Below are positions 54,054 to 64,000 of a stretch of DNA of 64,000 bases, piece by piece. Under the pieces are notes generated by a model. It made no database searches. It was not told the origin of the DNA and worked only from the letters and a program-made list of their open reading frames with translations. The translations under genes were made by a program, and so were the position numbers. Source of the stretch: Gynuella sunshinyii YC6258 (GTDB lineage: Bacteria; Pseudomonadota; Gammaproteobacteria; Pseudomonadales; Natronospirillaceae). Where the stretch lies: assembly GCF_000940805.1 (NCBI RefSeq), contig NZ_CP007142.1, positions 658,593 through 722,592 of the forward strand, written 5' to 3'. Numbering within the stretch: position 1 is the stretch's first letter; every line of letters starts with the position of its first letter.

Positions 54054-54698
54054 ATGAAAAAACAGCTCATCTCTTTCCTATTTCTGTCCCTGGTGCTGTC
54101 TGGAGCCGCCAGTGCCGCAGGAGACATTGAGGCCGGCAAGGCACTTTCCCAGTCTGCAACCTGTATCGCCTGTCACGGCCCGGATGGTATTGCAGCGATT
54201 CCCAATTATCCATCATTGGCGGGTCAGGGCGAAGCTTATTTATTGAAACAGCTGCGCGATGTTAAGTCAGGTGCTCGCGTGATTAACGAAATGGCAGCCA
54301 TTGTTGCGCCGTTGAGTGATCAGGATCTGCAGGATCTGTCAGCATTCTTCTCCTCTTTGAATGGCCCCTCAGGTCAAGCTGATCCGAAACAGGTAAAACT
54401 GGGCCAGTCTCTGTTCATGGGTGGCAATATCGACACGGGTGTAACTGCCTGTGCTGCCTGTCATACTCCAACAGGTATGGGTAACCCGGTTGCCGCGTTC
54501 CCAAGGCTTGCTGGTCAGAACCCAGCCTATATTGTGGCTCAGTTGAAAAAATTCCGTGAAGGTTACCGCCACACTGGAGCCCTGGTTGCTGAAGTCAGAA
54601 CCAATGATGGTGAAAGTAAAATGATGCGCGATGTCGCATTCCGGTTAAAAGACTTTGAAATTGATGCCCTCGCCAGTTATATATCCGGTTTATACTGA
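54054..54698 (+). CDS. cytochrome c4 (diheme)
   Basis: This 214-aa protein starts at MKKQLISF (CAGGAAAT upstream); the ORF extension upstream has no site and no family similarity. A signal peptide ends near ASAAG (residue 22). Two heme motifs are present, CIACH (37-41) and CAACH in the second half, with axial Met in NEMAA- and MMRDVA-like positions. It is a periplasmic or membrane-associated electron carrier to cytochrome oxidases. A strong terminator follows. Confidence 0.94.
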   Translation: MKKQLISFLFLSLVLSGAASAAGDIEAGKALSQSATCIACHGPDGIAAIPNYPSLAGQGEAYLLKQLRDVKSGARVINEMAAIVAPLSDQDLQDLSAFFSSLNGPSGQADPKQVKLGQSLFMGGNIDTGVTACAACHTPTGMGNPVAAFPRLAGQNPAYIVAQLKKFREGYRHTGALVAEVRTNDGESKMMRDVAFRLKDFEIDALASYISGLY

Positions 54699-54723
54699 TG
54701 AAGGCTAAGGCGCAAAGATAATG

Positions 54724-54749
54724 AAAAAGCGGCAGATGCCGCTTTTTTT
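54724..54749 (+). terminator. rho-independent terminator of cytochrome c4
   Basis: GCGGC-AGAT-GCCGC stem, extended by five A-T pairs and ending in seven T, 26 nt after the stop codon. Confidence 0.9.
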
Positions 54750-54836
54750 GTTCTGAAAACCAGACAATAGTTACGCCAGTATTCATCTACTACCATGCAA
54801 AATGAGCATGGTTCACATCAACCTTTGGAGAAAAAG

Positions 54837-55469
54837 ATGCGCTTTTTGAAACTGTTTGTCATGGCAGCAGCAATCCTGTTAACTGGCCATGCTCTGGCGG
54901 CCGATAAATATATTGAGGGGAAACACTATAAGCTTCTGCCGACTCCTCTACCTGTTGCTTTGGAACCTGGAAAAAAAGTTGTTGTCTGGGAGTTTTTTTC
55001 CTACACCTGCCCACACTGCTACAACCTTGAACCAGCTTTACAGCAGTGGATTCCTACACTGGCTGATGACGTACAGTACGAACCTGTAGCCACACCTTTT
55101 TCTCATTGGATTCCAATGGTCAAGTCTTATTACGCTGCTGAGCTTCTGGGTGTCGCTGATACAACCCACGAAGATGTCTTTAATGCGATCTTTGTAAACA
55201 AAGCACCAGCCAGAACAGTAGAGGATTATGCGAACATCTATGCAAAACTCGGTGTAGATAAAGACAAATTTCTTAAAACCGCAGAGTCTTTTGGCGTGAA
55301 TACCAAGCTGAAACAGGCTGAAATGCTGACTAAGGGAGCAGGCATCATGGGAACTCCCAGTATGGTTGTAGCGGGTAAGTACCTGGTTACAGGTGAAACA
55401 GCCGGTTCCAATGTAGGTATGATTGATGTGGTTAATTTTTTAATCGAAAAAGAACGTTCTGAAAGTTAA
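54837..55469 (+). CDS. dsbA: thiol:disulfide interchange protein DsbA
   Basis: This 210-aa protein starts at MRFLKLF (TTGGAGAAAA upstream). A signal peptide ends at HALAAD (residue 22). The active site is TCPHCYN (Cys58-Cys61), and the cis-proline loop is GIMGTPSMVVAG near residue 175. It oxidises cysteines of exported proteins in the periplasm; its neighbourhood of c-type cytochromes is the usual one in pseudomonads. Confidence 0.95.
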   Translation: MRFLKLFVMAAAILLTGHALAADKYIEGKHYKLLPTPLPVALEPGKKVVVWEFFSYTCPHCYNLEPALQQWIPTLADDVQYEPVATPFSHWIPMVKSYYAAELLGVADTTHEDVFNAIFVNKAPARTVEDYANIYAKLGVDKDKFLKTAESFGVNTKLKQAEMLTKGAGIMGTPSMVVAGKYLVTGETAGSNVGMIDVVNFLIEKERSES

Positions 55470-55480
55470 CGGTTATACTT

Positions 55481-55517
55481 CTCCTGGCAGGTTGATTTAA
55501 TACTGCCAGGAGATTTT
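55481..55517 (+). promoter_or_regulatory. hairpin after dsbA that contains the next gene's ribosome binding site
   Basis: A perfect 10-bp stem CTCCTGGCAG / CTGCCAGGAG with a 12-nt loop ends in ATTTT. It may terminate dsbA transcripts. Its right arm includes AGGAG, the ribosome binding site of the EEP-family gene starting at 55520, so read-through mRNA would have that site paired. Confidence 0.65.
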
Positions 55518-55519
55518 CC

Positions 55520-56326
55520 ATGCGTCGTAACCATCAATTACATTTTCCAGAAAATCCGGCACTCTACTATGAGGCCAGACCGGCCAACCATCTGCGAATG
55601 TTGAGTTATAATGTTCAGGTTGGTATCCGCACTGAGCACTATCATCACTACATTACCCGCGCATGGCAGCACATCCTGCCTTCCTCTGCCCGATTGAAGA
55701 ACCTCGATTCCATTTCCGCGCTACTGAAAAATTTTGATTTGGTTGCGCTTCAGGAGGTCGATGGCGGCAGTTTCCGTTCCGGTTTTATCAACCAGATCGA
55801 ATACCTGGCAGAAAAAGCTCATCATCCTTACTGGTATCAGCAACGTAACCGGAACTTTGGTCCACTGGCGCAGCACAGTAATGGCGTTTTGTGTAAGCAT
55901 AAACCGATTAAAGTGGTGCAACATGAGTTGCCTGGGAAAATACCTGGGCGTGGTGCGATAGAGTTGGTCATGGGGCAAGTGGAGTCACCGCTGACAATCA
56001 TTATGGTGCATCTTGCTTTGGGTAAAAGGGACCAGAATCAGCAGTTGTGCTATATCCGCGATCTGGTCTGTGAGCGTGCAAACTTTATCCTTATGGGAGA
56101 TCTTAATGTCCGTGCGGAAAAATTGGTGGCTCATTCGGCGTTATCCGGATTATCTCTCTATGTTCCCCTTCACACCAGAACTTATCCCAGTTGGAAACCT
56201 ACCAAAGCACTGGATCACATCGTACTGTCGAACCATATAAAGGTGCATCATCTTAACGCGCTGGACCATCCAGTATCTGATCATCTTCCGGTGGCGATTG
56301 ATTTCGAATGGCCGCATGCAGGTTAA
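55520..56326 (+). CDS. endonuclease/exonuclease/phosphatase (EEP) family protein
   Basis: This 268-aa protein has the EEP fold with MLSYNVQVGIRTEHYHHY (metal Asn), VALQEVDGGSFRSGF (metal Glu), FILMGDLNVRAE (metal/catalytic Asp-Asn) and VSDHLPVAIDF (catalytic Asp-His). It is a metal-dependent phosphodiesterase or phosphatase of unknown substrate. No signal peptide is seen. Genes of this type follow dsbA in many pseudomonads. Confidence 0.9.
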   Translation: MRRNHQLHFPENPALYYEARPANHLRMLSYNVQVGIRTEHYHHYITRAWQHILPSSARLKNLDSISALLKNFDLVALQEVDGGSFRSGFINQIEYLAEKAHHPYWYQQRNRNFGPLAQHSNGVLCKHKPIKVVQHELPGKIPGRGAIELVMGQVESPLTIIMVHLALGKRDQNQQLCYIRDLVCERANFILMGDLNVRAEKLVAHSALSGLSLYVPLHTRTYPSWKPTKALDHIVLSNHIKVHHLNALDHPVSDHLPVAIDFEWPHAG

Positions 56327-56722
56327 GAATGTTTTGCGGTCATTGTTCTTTCCTTGCAAAAACAGTGATCAGTGAGCGAACCAAGCGTAATAAAAGTGAG
56401 AGATTTATTGGTTCCAGACAAGTCGGGGGTGCCAGTTTTGTATCAAGGTGACGGTGGGATGTCGTCTGCTTGGTGTGGCACACGCCAGAGTAGTTACTGG
56501 CTGTAGTTTGGTCTTTTTTAACCTGGCTTTTGAATGCCTTACCCGGTCTGCCGCAGTCATATCATTATCACAGAGTGTATACGCAGATATCTGCAAGAGG
56601 GTTATAGCGATGCTGATTAAGGTGTGAAATATGTGTCTTTTGGAGCCGGGTATATGGTGTTTGCATTCACTTTCATTGCCCTCTAAGCTGGCGGAATCTT
56701 TATGTAATTCTGAGCAAAGCTT
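56327..56722. other. intergenic region without a supported gene
   Basis: 396 bp. A perfect 12-bp palindrome GCAGATATCTGC lies at 56583-56594, and TGTATACG nearby could be part of a promoter for the following gene. ORFs here lack coding character. Confidence 0.35.
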
Positions 56723-57505
56723 ATGGCGACTATCCTCTACAACAATAATCAACATAAAGTCATACTGTTCAGCGACCTGGTTAAAGGGTCCGGAGTTCAG
56801 GCCAATCAGTTTCTAATCGTTGATCATGATCGTTGTGCTGTGCTCGACCCTGGTGGAGAGCTTACATATACCCCGTTGACGATTGAGTTATCAAAACTCG
56901 TTTCTTTGGATCATGTTGACTATGTGTTTGCCAGTCATCAGGATCCGGACATTATTTCTTCTCTTCCACGGTGGTTGATTCATACACAGGCAAAAGTGGT
57001 AGTAAGCAAACTATGGCAGAGGTTCCTGCCTCATTTGGCTTCCAATTACGTGACCAGTCGCAATAATGCGGATATTGACGCGCGTATCGTTGCCGTTGAT
57101 GATCGCGGTGGCCGAGTAAAAATCGGACATCAACCATTTATGGTTCTGCCAGCTCACTTTCTCCATTCGGTCGGTAATTTCAGCTTTTATGACCCAGTTT
57201 CGAAAATTCTCTTCAGTGGTGATATTGGTGCTTCTGTGGGAGGTGGTGATGCAAGCAGCGCTGTGACCCATGACTTTGATGGCCACACTCAATATATGCG
57301 GACATTTCATCAACGCTATATGACATCCAATAAAGCCTGTCGTCTCTGGGTTAATATGGTTCGCGACCTCGAAATCAGCATGATCGTTCCTCAGCATGGG
57401 GCAAGATTTGAAGGTCCAGCCATCAATAGTATGCTGAATTGGCTCGAAAACCTGAAATGTGGTGTCGATCTGCTGGAACAATCCCACTACCAGATACCTC
57501 GATAA
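56723..57505 (+). CDS. ODP-type metallo-beta-lactamase-fold protein
   Basis: This 260-aa protein resembles the oxygen-binding diiron (ODP) domains related to flavodiiron proteins. It has FLIVDHDRCAVLDPGGELTY, then FASHQDPDIISSL (metal-ligand H-x-D-x-D), LPAHFLHSVGNFSFYDP and ILFSGDIGASVGG (bridging Asp), and VPQHGARFEG (last His). It has no flavodoxin domain, so it is a stand-alone domain of the kind used for oxygen or NO sensing or scavenging. It is a cytosolic protein in a respiratory neighbourhood; its role is inferred. Confidence 0.8.
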   Translation: MATILYNNNQHKVILFSDLVKGSGVQANQFLIVDHDRCAVLDPGGELTYTPLTIELSKLVSLDHVDYVFASHQDPDIISSLPRWLIHTQAKVVVSKLWQRFLPHLASNYVTSRNNADIDARIVAVDDRGGRVKIGHQPFMVLPAHFLHSVGNFSFYDPVSKILFSGDIGASVGGGDASSAVTHDFDGHTQYMRTFHQRYMTSNKACRLWVNMVRDLEISMIVPQHGARFEGPAINSMLNWLENLKCGVDLLEQSHYQIPR

Positions 57506-57535
57506 ACTCCCTCTTTGTGGTGTAGTGATATGAGG

Positions 57536-57943
57536 TTATTGTGGTAATGGGTAGTTAATGTTCTGCTTTGCTAATTGGCTGATACAACGGTGACGAAGGT
57601 ACCGGCGAATCGATGTTCCTTTTGGTTTAGTCAGATAATACAGCAAAAAAGGTTCTATATTCAGAGTGCGGGATAGTCGATCAATCTCCAAAAGAGGATT
57701 ACTGCTGGGATCGCTGAGTTCCGCCAATACCTGCCGTTTTATTTCTTCATAATGTCGCTTGAAGCTCTCCAGGGAGACGAGAGGAGGCTGGTTTCGTAAA
57801 TCAGCAAAGCCGGTCAAACATGCGGCCTTGTGTACCGCAGGGTGTGACCAGCTATAACACTCCGGGTCTCCATAACAGCGTAACGCTTCGTGAAATGCAT
57901 CAATCACGTCAGGTAAACCAGAGTTGGTTCGAAATGTACTCAT
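57536..57943 (-). CDS. small unrecognised protein behind a LexA box, possible half AraC-type HTH (135 aa)
   Basis: This is not a family I can name. The N-terminal 60 residues contain Cys/His/Trp positions (RCYGDPECYSWSHPAVHKAACL). Residues about 85-126 (LEIDRLSRTLNIEPFLLYYL, then KGTSIRRYLRHRC) align by eye with the first helix-turn-helix of AraC regulators, including the G-T-S-x-x-x-Y-L-x-x-x-R pattern. The second HTH of that domain is absent. AGGGGA precedes the ATG. The promoter overlaps a 40-bp palindrome with a LexA-type core, so the gene is probably SOS-induced or autoregulated. It is convergent with the ODP gene. Confidence 0.7.
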   Translation of the reverse strand: MSTFRTNSGLPDVIDAFHEALRCYGDPECYSWSHPAVHKAACLTGFADLRNQPPLVSLESFKRHYEEIKRQVLAELSDPSSNPLLEIDRLSRTLNIEPFLLYYLTKPKGTSIRRYLRHRCISQLAKQNINYPLPQ

Positions 57944-57954
57944 TTCAGATCCCC

Positions 57955-57994
57955 TGTTTATATATACTGTATAAAAATACAGTATATATAAACA
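57955..57994. promoter_or_regulatory. LexA-type SOS box within a 40-bp perfect palindrome
   Basis: The core CTGTATAAAAATACAG (57967-57982) fits the gammaproteobacterial LexA consensus CTGT-N8-ACAG. The arms extend outward without mismatch to 18 bp each (57955-57972 and 57977-57994). It lies 12 bp upstream of the 57943 start codon and covers TATATA sequences that could be the -10. Bound LexA would block transcription. Confidence 0.75.
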
Positions 57995-58326
57995 TACAAA
58001 TATGCCAACTTTTATTGTGAAAATATTCCCGGTCCGGTTGTTTTGGCTGGTTAAATGTCGAGTGGTACGGGATGAGTGATGGTAAAAAAAGTAACAAAAG
58101 GCTGATATATGCGCACATTTACAATGCTTGCTATCGTCTTCAAAATGCTGTCCTAGAGCCTGTGTTTACGTAACACGAACAATTATTATCAGTTAGACCT
58201 TTGGCTTTATTGATCATCTTCGAGCAACCCCCTATACTTTCGCGGCTTTTGAGTCAGTAGCAACCTGTTTTTGGGGGACTGAGATTATCAGTTAAAACAG
58301 GTGGGTAACTTAAAGTAGGGGATGGA
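57995..58326 (+). promoter_or_regulatory. upstream region and promoter of the atp operon
   Basis: TTGATC (58210-58215), 17-bp spacer, TATACT (58233-58238) is a good sigma70 promoter, about 90 nt before atpI. The leader is about 80 nt. The rest of the 332 bp holds no gene. Confidence 0.65.
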
Positions 58327-59635
<1,309 letters not shown>

Positions 59636-59711
59636 ACATGCCTGATTGTCTGTTCAAGCAGATGATCAGTGTGTCTTTGAAACCTTTGAACATCAGAAAC
59701 TTAAACTTTAA

Positions 59712-59975
<264 letters not shown>

Positions 59976-60029
59976 TCTCCATTCGGAGTAAGACATTATT
60001 TTGTTTAACCGAATCCGTGAGGTATAGCC

Positions 60030-60500
60030 GTGAACATTAATCTGACACTGATTGGTCAGCTCCTGTCGTTTGCGGTATTCGTCTGGTTTTGCGCCAAGTA
60101 TGTATGGCCTCCTCTTGTGAAGGCTATGGATGCACGCCAGGCTAAGATTGCCGATGGTCTTAATGCTGCTGATCGTGCAGCAAAAGATCTTGAGCTGGCT
60201 CAAGAAAGAGCTGCCCAGCAACTGCGTGAAGCCAAAGAACAGGCTGCGACTATTGTTGATCAGGCGAATAAACGTTCAGCACAGATTGTTGCTGAGGCTC
60301 AGAAAGAGGCTCAACAGGAAGCAGAGCGTATTCGCAGATCTGCCGAAGCCGAAATTGAGCAGGAAGCCATCCGGGCACGTGAAGAATTACGCCAACGGGT
60401 CTCCGAACTTGCTTTGTCTGGTGCACAGAAGATTTTGCAATCCACTGTGGATGCCAAGAAACATAGCGAACTGCTTGAAAAACTAGCAGCGGAACTCTAA
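60030..60500 (+). CDS. atpF: ATP synthase F0 subunit b
   Basis: This 156-aa protein has an N-terminal membrane helix ([20 protein letters not shown]) and a long Ala/Glu/Gln-rich dimerising coiled coil. It forms the peripheral stalk. A single b subunit fits the gammaproteobacterial operon. Confidence 0.97.
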   Translation: MNINLTLIGQLLSFAVFVWFCAKYVWPPLVKAMDARQAKIADGLNAADRAAKDLELAQERAAQQLREAKEQAATIVDQANKRSAQIVAEAQKEAQQEAERIRRSAEAEIEQEAIRAREELRQRVSELALSGAQKILQSTVDAKKHSELLEKLAAEL

Positions 60501-60510
60501 GGGAGGTGCC

Positions 60511-61044
60511 ATGGCTGAAGTAAATACACTGGCTCGCCCCTATGCCAAAGCGGCATTTGAGGCGGCTCAAGCGGCCAAAACACTTGAACAATGGTCTGAA
60601 TCGCTGGCAACACTCAGTGCAGTTACTCAGCAGGAAAAAGTCCTTGAACTGATCTCCAATCCATCCCTGACCGCCAGTCAGAAAGCACAGGTGATACAGG
60701 GTGTTTGCGGAGAAGAAACGAAGGTCATCTCAACACTGATTACGACTCTGGCTGAAAACAGACGCCTGGAATTGTGTCCCGGAATTGCGGCACTGTTCGA
60801 GGAGTTTAAAGCCGAACTGGAAAAAAGCGTTGAAGTACAGGTGACCAGCGCGTTTGAGTTGACCGCAGATCAGGAAAAATCTCTGACTGAGAAACTGACA
60901 ACTAAATTGGGTCGTGACGTGAAGTTAGTCACTTCAGTGGATAATTCGATTATCGGTGGTGTCATTATTCGAACCAACGATATGGTTATCGACGGCTCTG
61001 TGACTGGCAAGCTCGCGAAGCTGGCCGAAGCAATGTATTCCTAA
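60511..61044 (+). CDS. atpH: ATP synthase F1 subunit delta
   Basis: This 177-aa protein begins LARPYAKAAFEAAQ, with C-terminal SVDNSIIGGVIIRTNDMVIDGS, the OSCP/delta signature. It joins the b stalk to the F1 head. GGGAGG precedes the ATG. Confidence 0.97.
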   Translation: MAEVNTLARPYAKAAFEAAQAAKTLEQWSESLATLSAVTQQEKVLELISNPSLTASQKAQVIQGVCGEETKVISTLITTLAENRRLELCPGIAALFEEFKAELEKSVEVQVTSAFELTADQEKSLTEKLTTKLGRDVKLVTSVDNSIIGGVIIRTNDMVIDGSVTGKLAKLAEAMYS

Positions 61045-61056
61045 GAGGAAGCAGGC

Positions 61057-62601
61057 ATGCAGCAACTGAATCCTTCAGAAATTAGCGAAATTATCAGAAA
61101 GCGCATCGAAGGCGTTGATGTCGCATCTGAAGCAAAAAATGAAGGTACTATCGTTTCCGTAACTGATGGTATCGTACGTATTCATGGTCTTGCCGACGTT
61201 ATGTATGGTGAGATGATTGAATTTGAAGGGGGTCTTTATGGTATGGCCCTTAACCTTGAGCGTGACTCTGTTGGTGCCGTAGTCCTAGGTGACTATTTGG
61301 GAATCCAGGAGGGCCAGAAAGCCAAATGTACTGGTCGGATCCTGGAAGTACCGATTGGAACAGAAATGCTTGGTCGGGTTGTGGACGCTCTAGGTAATCC
61401 GATTGATGGTAAGGGTGACATCAATGCATCAATGACAGATGCCATTGAGAAAGTTGCTCCTGGCGTTATTGCCCGGCAATCAGTCGATCAACCGGTACAG
61501 ACTGGTTATAAAGCAGTGGATGCCATGGTTCCAATCGGTCGGGGTCAGCGTGAGTTGATCATCGGTGACCGTCAGACTGGTAAAACCGCTTTGGCAGTTG
61601 ATGCCATTATCAACCAGAAAGGCAAAGGTATTAAGTGTATCTATGTTGCGATCGGTCAGAAACAATCGACGATTGCCAACGTAGTACGCAAGTTGGAAGA
61701 GCATGATGCCATGGCCCATACCATCGTGGTCGCAGCATCAGCTTCTGAACCTGCTTCGATGCAGTTTCTGGCACCTTATTCCGGATGTACCATGGGAGAA
61801 TACTTCCGTGATCGTGGTGAAGATGCCCTGATTATCTATGATGACCTGTCCAAACAGGCTGTAGCATATCGCCAGATTTCTTTGTTGCTACGTCGTCCGC
61901 CAGGTCGTGAAGCCTATCCGGGTGATGTGTTCTATTTGCACTCCCGTTTGCTGGAACGTGCTGCAAGGGTTAATGCAGATTACGTTGAGGCTTTCACTAA
62001 TGGTGCAGTAAAAGGTAAGACCGGTTCTCTAACCGCATTGCCGATCATTGAAACTCAGGCTGGTGACGTATCTGCCTTCGTACCAACCAACGTAATTTCA
62101 ATTACCGATGGTCAGATCTTCCTTGAAACCAACCTGTTCAACTCGGGTATTCGCCCGGCGATGAACGCGGGTATTTCGGTTTCCCGGGTAGGTGGTGCAG
62201 CTCAGACCAAACTGATGTCCAAACTGTCTGGCGGTATTCGTACTGCTCTTGCACAGTATCGTGAACTGGCGGCTTTTGCTCAGTTTGCTTCGGACCTGGA
62301 TGAGGCGACCAAAGCTCAGTTGAATCATGGTATCCGTGTCACCGAACTGATGAAGCAACGGCAATATGCACCTATGTCTATTGCTGAAATGGCATCGTCT
62401 ATTTTCGCGGCTAACAATGGTTACCTGAAAGATGTTGAGCCCCATAAAGTGGGTGACTTTGAAAGTGCCCTTCATTCATATCTGCATGCTGAGCATGGAG
62501 ATTTTATGAAGGAAATGGTTGAAACAGGAGCTTTCAATGACGATGTCGTTGCCAAGCTGAAAGCCGCACTGGATAAGTTTGTAGAAACTCAATCCTGGTA
62601 A
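61057..62601 (+). CDS. atpA: ATP synthase F1 subunit alpha
   Basis: This 514-aa subunit has a P-loop [15 protein letters not shown] near residue 170, the arginine-finger region in [14 protein letters not shown], and N-terminal [15 protein letters not shown] that binds delta. It is the non-catalytic nucleotide-binding subunit. Confidence 0.98.
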   Translation: MQQLNPSEISEIIRKRIEGVDVASEAKNEGTIVSVTDGIVRIHGLADVMYGEMIEFEGGLYGMALNLERDSVGAVVLGDYLGIQEGQKAKCTGRILEVPIGTEMLGRVVDALGNPIDGKGDINASMTDAIEKVAPGVIARQSVDQPVQTGYKAVDAMVPIGRGQRELIIGDRQTGKTALAVDAIINQKGKGIKCIYVAIGQKQSTIANVVRKLEEHDAMAHTIVVAASASEPASMQFLAPYSGCTMGEYFRDRGEDALIIYDDLSKQAVAYRQISLLLRRPPGREAYPGDVFYLHSRLLERAARVNADYVEAFTNGAVKGKTGSLTALPIIETQAGDVSAFVPTNVISITDGQIFLETNLFNSGIRPAMNAGISVSRVGGAAQTKLMSKLSGGIRTALAQYRELAAFAQFASDLDEATKAQLNHGIRVTELMKQRQYAPMSIAEMASSIFAANNGYLKDVEPHKVGDFESALHSYLHAEHGDFMKEMVETGAFNDDVVAKLKAALDKFVETQSW

Positions 62602-62651
62602 TCTGAAGGTGCTGTGCTTTGGCACAGCATGATCCAAGCTGAGGAATAGAT

Positions 62652-63515
62652 ATGGCAGCCGGAAAAGAGATTCGCTCTCAGATCGGAAGCATTAAAAATA
62701 CGCAGAAAATTACCAACGCCATGGAAATGGTGGCGACCAGTAAAATGCGTAAAGCTCAGGATCGGATGAAAGCCAGTAAGCCTTACTCTGACAAAATCAG
62801 AAATGTAATTGGTCACCTGGCAAACGCAAACCCTGAATATCACCCATTGTATATGCAGGAGCGGGAAATCAGGAAAGTAGGATACATCATCGTATCCACT
62901 GATAGAGGACTCTGTGGAGGCCTCAATATCAACGCTTTCAAAAAAGTGGTTCTCGACATGCAGACTTGGGCACATAAATCCATTGGTGTGGAAGTGTGTG
63001 CTGTGGGTGCCAAGGGTGCAGGTTATTTCAACGGCATAGGTACTTCAGTGGTTGCCAATATCAGCCATTTGGGGGATCAGCCTGAAGTTGGAGACCTGAT
63101 CGGAGGAGTCAAGATCATGTTGGATAAATACGCCAACGGTGAAATTGACCGCTTGATTCTGGTGTACAACGAGTTTGTAAATACCATGACTCAGGCTCCG
63201 GTGTTGCGTCAGCTACTGCCACTTGAGGCAGAAGATGATGGCAACATGCGTAAACACATCTGGGACTATATGTATGAGCCCGATGCGCGGGAATTACTGG
63301 ATGGTTTGATAGCCCGTTACCTTGAGTCTCAGGTTTATCAGGCAGTTATCGAGAATGCCGCCTGCGAGCAGGCAGCGCGAATGATGGCGATGAAAGCCGC
63401 CACCGATAACGCTGGTGAACTGATCAAGCAGTTGCAGCTGGTTTACAACAAAGCCCGGCAGGCCGCGATTACTCAGGAGATTTCTGAGATCGTTGGCGGA
63501 GCCGCCGCTGTTTAG
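62652..63515 (+). CDS. atpG: ATP synthase F1 subunit gamma
   Basis: This 287-aa rotor subunit begins [29 protein letters not shown], has the central [13 protein letters not shown], and ends with the C-terminal helix [21 protein letters not shown]. It couples c-ring rotation to catalysis. Confidence 0.97.
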   Translation: MAAGKEIRSQIGSIKNTQKITNAMEMVATSKMRKAQDRMKASKPYSDKIRNVIGHLANANPEYHPLYMQEREIRKVGYIIVSTDRGLCGGLNINAFKKVVLDMQTWAHKSIGVEVCAVGAKGAGYFNGIGTSVVANISHLGDQPEVGDLIGGVKIMLDKYANGEIDRLILVYNEFVNTMTQAPVLRQLLPLEAEDDGNMRKHIWDYMYEPDARELLDGLIARYLESQVYQAVIENAACEQAARMMAMKAATDNAGELIKQLQLVYNKARQAAITQEISEIVGGAAAV

Positions 63516-63567
63516 GGTTATTAACTGATTTTTAAGCTTATTTGCGGATTTTTAGAGGACACAAATC

Positions 63568-64000
63568 ATGAGTAGCGGAAAGATCGTACAGATCATTGGC
63601 GCCGTGATTGACGTGGAATTCCCGCGTGATTCGGTACCAAAAGTATACGATGCGCTGACTGTTGAAGGTTATGAACTCACTCTTGAGGTTCAACAGCAGC
63701 TGGGTGATGGTGTGGTTCGTACCATTGCCATGGGTGCGTCTGATGGCGTTAAACGTGGTGTTGCCGTCAGCAATACCGGTAAGGCTATTGCAGTACCCGT
63801 TGGAAAAGAAACCCTGGGACGTATTATGGACGTTCTGGGTAACCCAATCGACGAGCGTGGCCCGATTGGTGAACAAGAACGTTCTGTGATTCACCGTAAA
63901 GCGCCAAGTTATGCGGAGCAGGCGCATACCACTGAACTCCTGGAAACCGGTATTAAGGTTATCGACCTTATTTGTCCGTTTGCCAAAGGTGGTAAAGTGG
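63568..64000 (+). CDS. atpD: ATP synthase F1 subunit beta, N-terminal part
   Basis: The first 144 residues are visible (start [26 protein letters not shown] upstream) and the gene runs past the right edge. The catalytic P-loop lies just beyond; the preceding [20 protein letters not shown] is present. It is the catalytic subunit; atpC should follow. Confidence 0.97.
   Translation, partial: MSSGKIVQIIGAVIDVEFPRDSVPKVYDALTVEGYELTLEVQQQLGDGVVRTIAMGASDGVKRGVAVSNTGKAIAVPVGKETLGRIMDVLGNPIDERGPIGEQERSVIHRKAPSYAEQAHTTELLETGIKVIDLICPFAKGGKV

Noticed and set aside
56583-56594. Palindrome GCAGATATCTGC as an operator
   Set aside because: Single copy, far from the downstream start codon, and of a length expected by chance.
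56405-56755. 116-codon minus-strand ORF between the EEP and ODP genes
   Set aside because: No domain-like pattern or ribosome binding site, and it runs into the ODP gene start.

Overview
The window is a stretch of chromosome from a free-living, aerobic, motile gammaproteobacterium, most likely a marine or saline member of the Oceanospirillales/Pseudomonadales. The cytochrome oxidase block (coxB-coxA-ctaG-coxC, an opposing DUF2909-type gene, SURF1, a small membrane protein, ctaA, ctaB, SCO1) follows the order known from Pseudomonas. It is followed by engB, cytochrome c4, dsbA and the start of the atp operon. The genus cannot be fixed from the sequence alone. No rRNA, tRNA, CRISPR array, transposase or phage gene was seen.

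Layout. 1-2.8 kb (minus): the end of an operon of three TPR proteins and one unknown protein leading into a FliQ/SctS export-apparatus gene that runs off the window. 3.1-9.3 kb (minus): a six-gene operon with a spermidine/putrescine-type ABC importer, an Asp/Glu/hydantoin-type racemase and a DadA-like FAD oxidoreductase, divergent from a GntR regulator at 9.55-10.26 kb. Two copies of ATTGYTAACAAT in the divergent region are candidate operators. 10.3-14.0 kb (minus): MFS transporter, sugar-lactone-oxidase-type flavoprotein and a D-threonine-aldolase-like PLP enzyme. 14.4-17.3 kb (plus): a GNAT acetyltransferase and a HypX/HoxX homologue (formyl transfer plus crotonase domains) with no hydrogenase gene in the window. 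17.6-24.3 kb: a visibly GC-richer block with a universal stress protein, a fused TctA-TctB transporter, its TctC binding protein, a PrpF/4-oxalomesaconate-tautomerase-type isomerase and a divergent LysR regulator. It looks like an acquired tricarboxylate uptake and catabolism module. 24.5-28.5 kb (plus): a chemoreceptor with a histidine-rich six-helix membrane sensor, a SCO-family protein, an unknown coiled-coil membrane protein and an LEA-type-2 lipoprotein.

28.5-34.0 kb: a tartrate/D-malate dehydrogenase-type enzyme and leuA (both minus). leuA is preceded by an 18-codon leucine-rich leader peptide, which suggests attenuation. Oligopeptidase A (prlC) is divergent. 34.2-39.2 kb (plus): a tight six-gene cluster of three glycosyltransferases interleaved with three unrecognised proteins (membrane, Cys/His-rich, secreted), which I regard as a possible undescribed surface-glycan or glycosylation system. 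39.2-44.3 kb: an RluA-type pseudouridine synthase, a second chemoreceptor, a YheV-like zinc-ribbon protein, purE-purK and an unknown protein. 44.8-53.2 kb: the aa3-type cytochrome oxidase and its heme A/copper assembly genes. 53.1-57.9 kb: engB, cytochrome c4, dsbA, an EEP-family phosphodiesterase, an ODP-type metallo-beta-lactamase-fold protein, and a small gene directly behind a near-ideal LexA box. 58.2-64.0 kb: the atpIBEFHAGD operon with a recognisable promoter; atpD is cut by the window end.

The right half serves respiration and energy conservation: electron transfer (cytochrome c4, cytochrome oxidase), its assembly (Cox11, SURF1, SCO1, heme A synthesis), periplasmic thiol oxidation (DsbA) and ATP synthase. 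The left half is accessory: secretion, scavenging of amino-acid-like and tricarboxylate compounds, and sensing.
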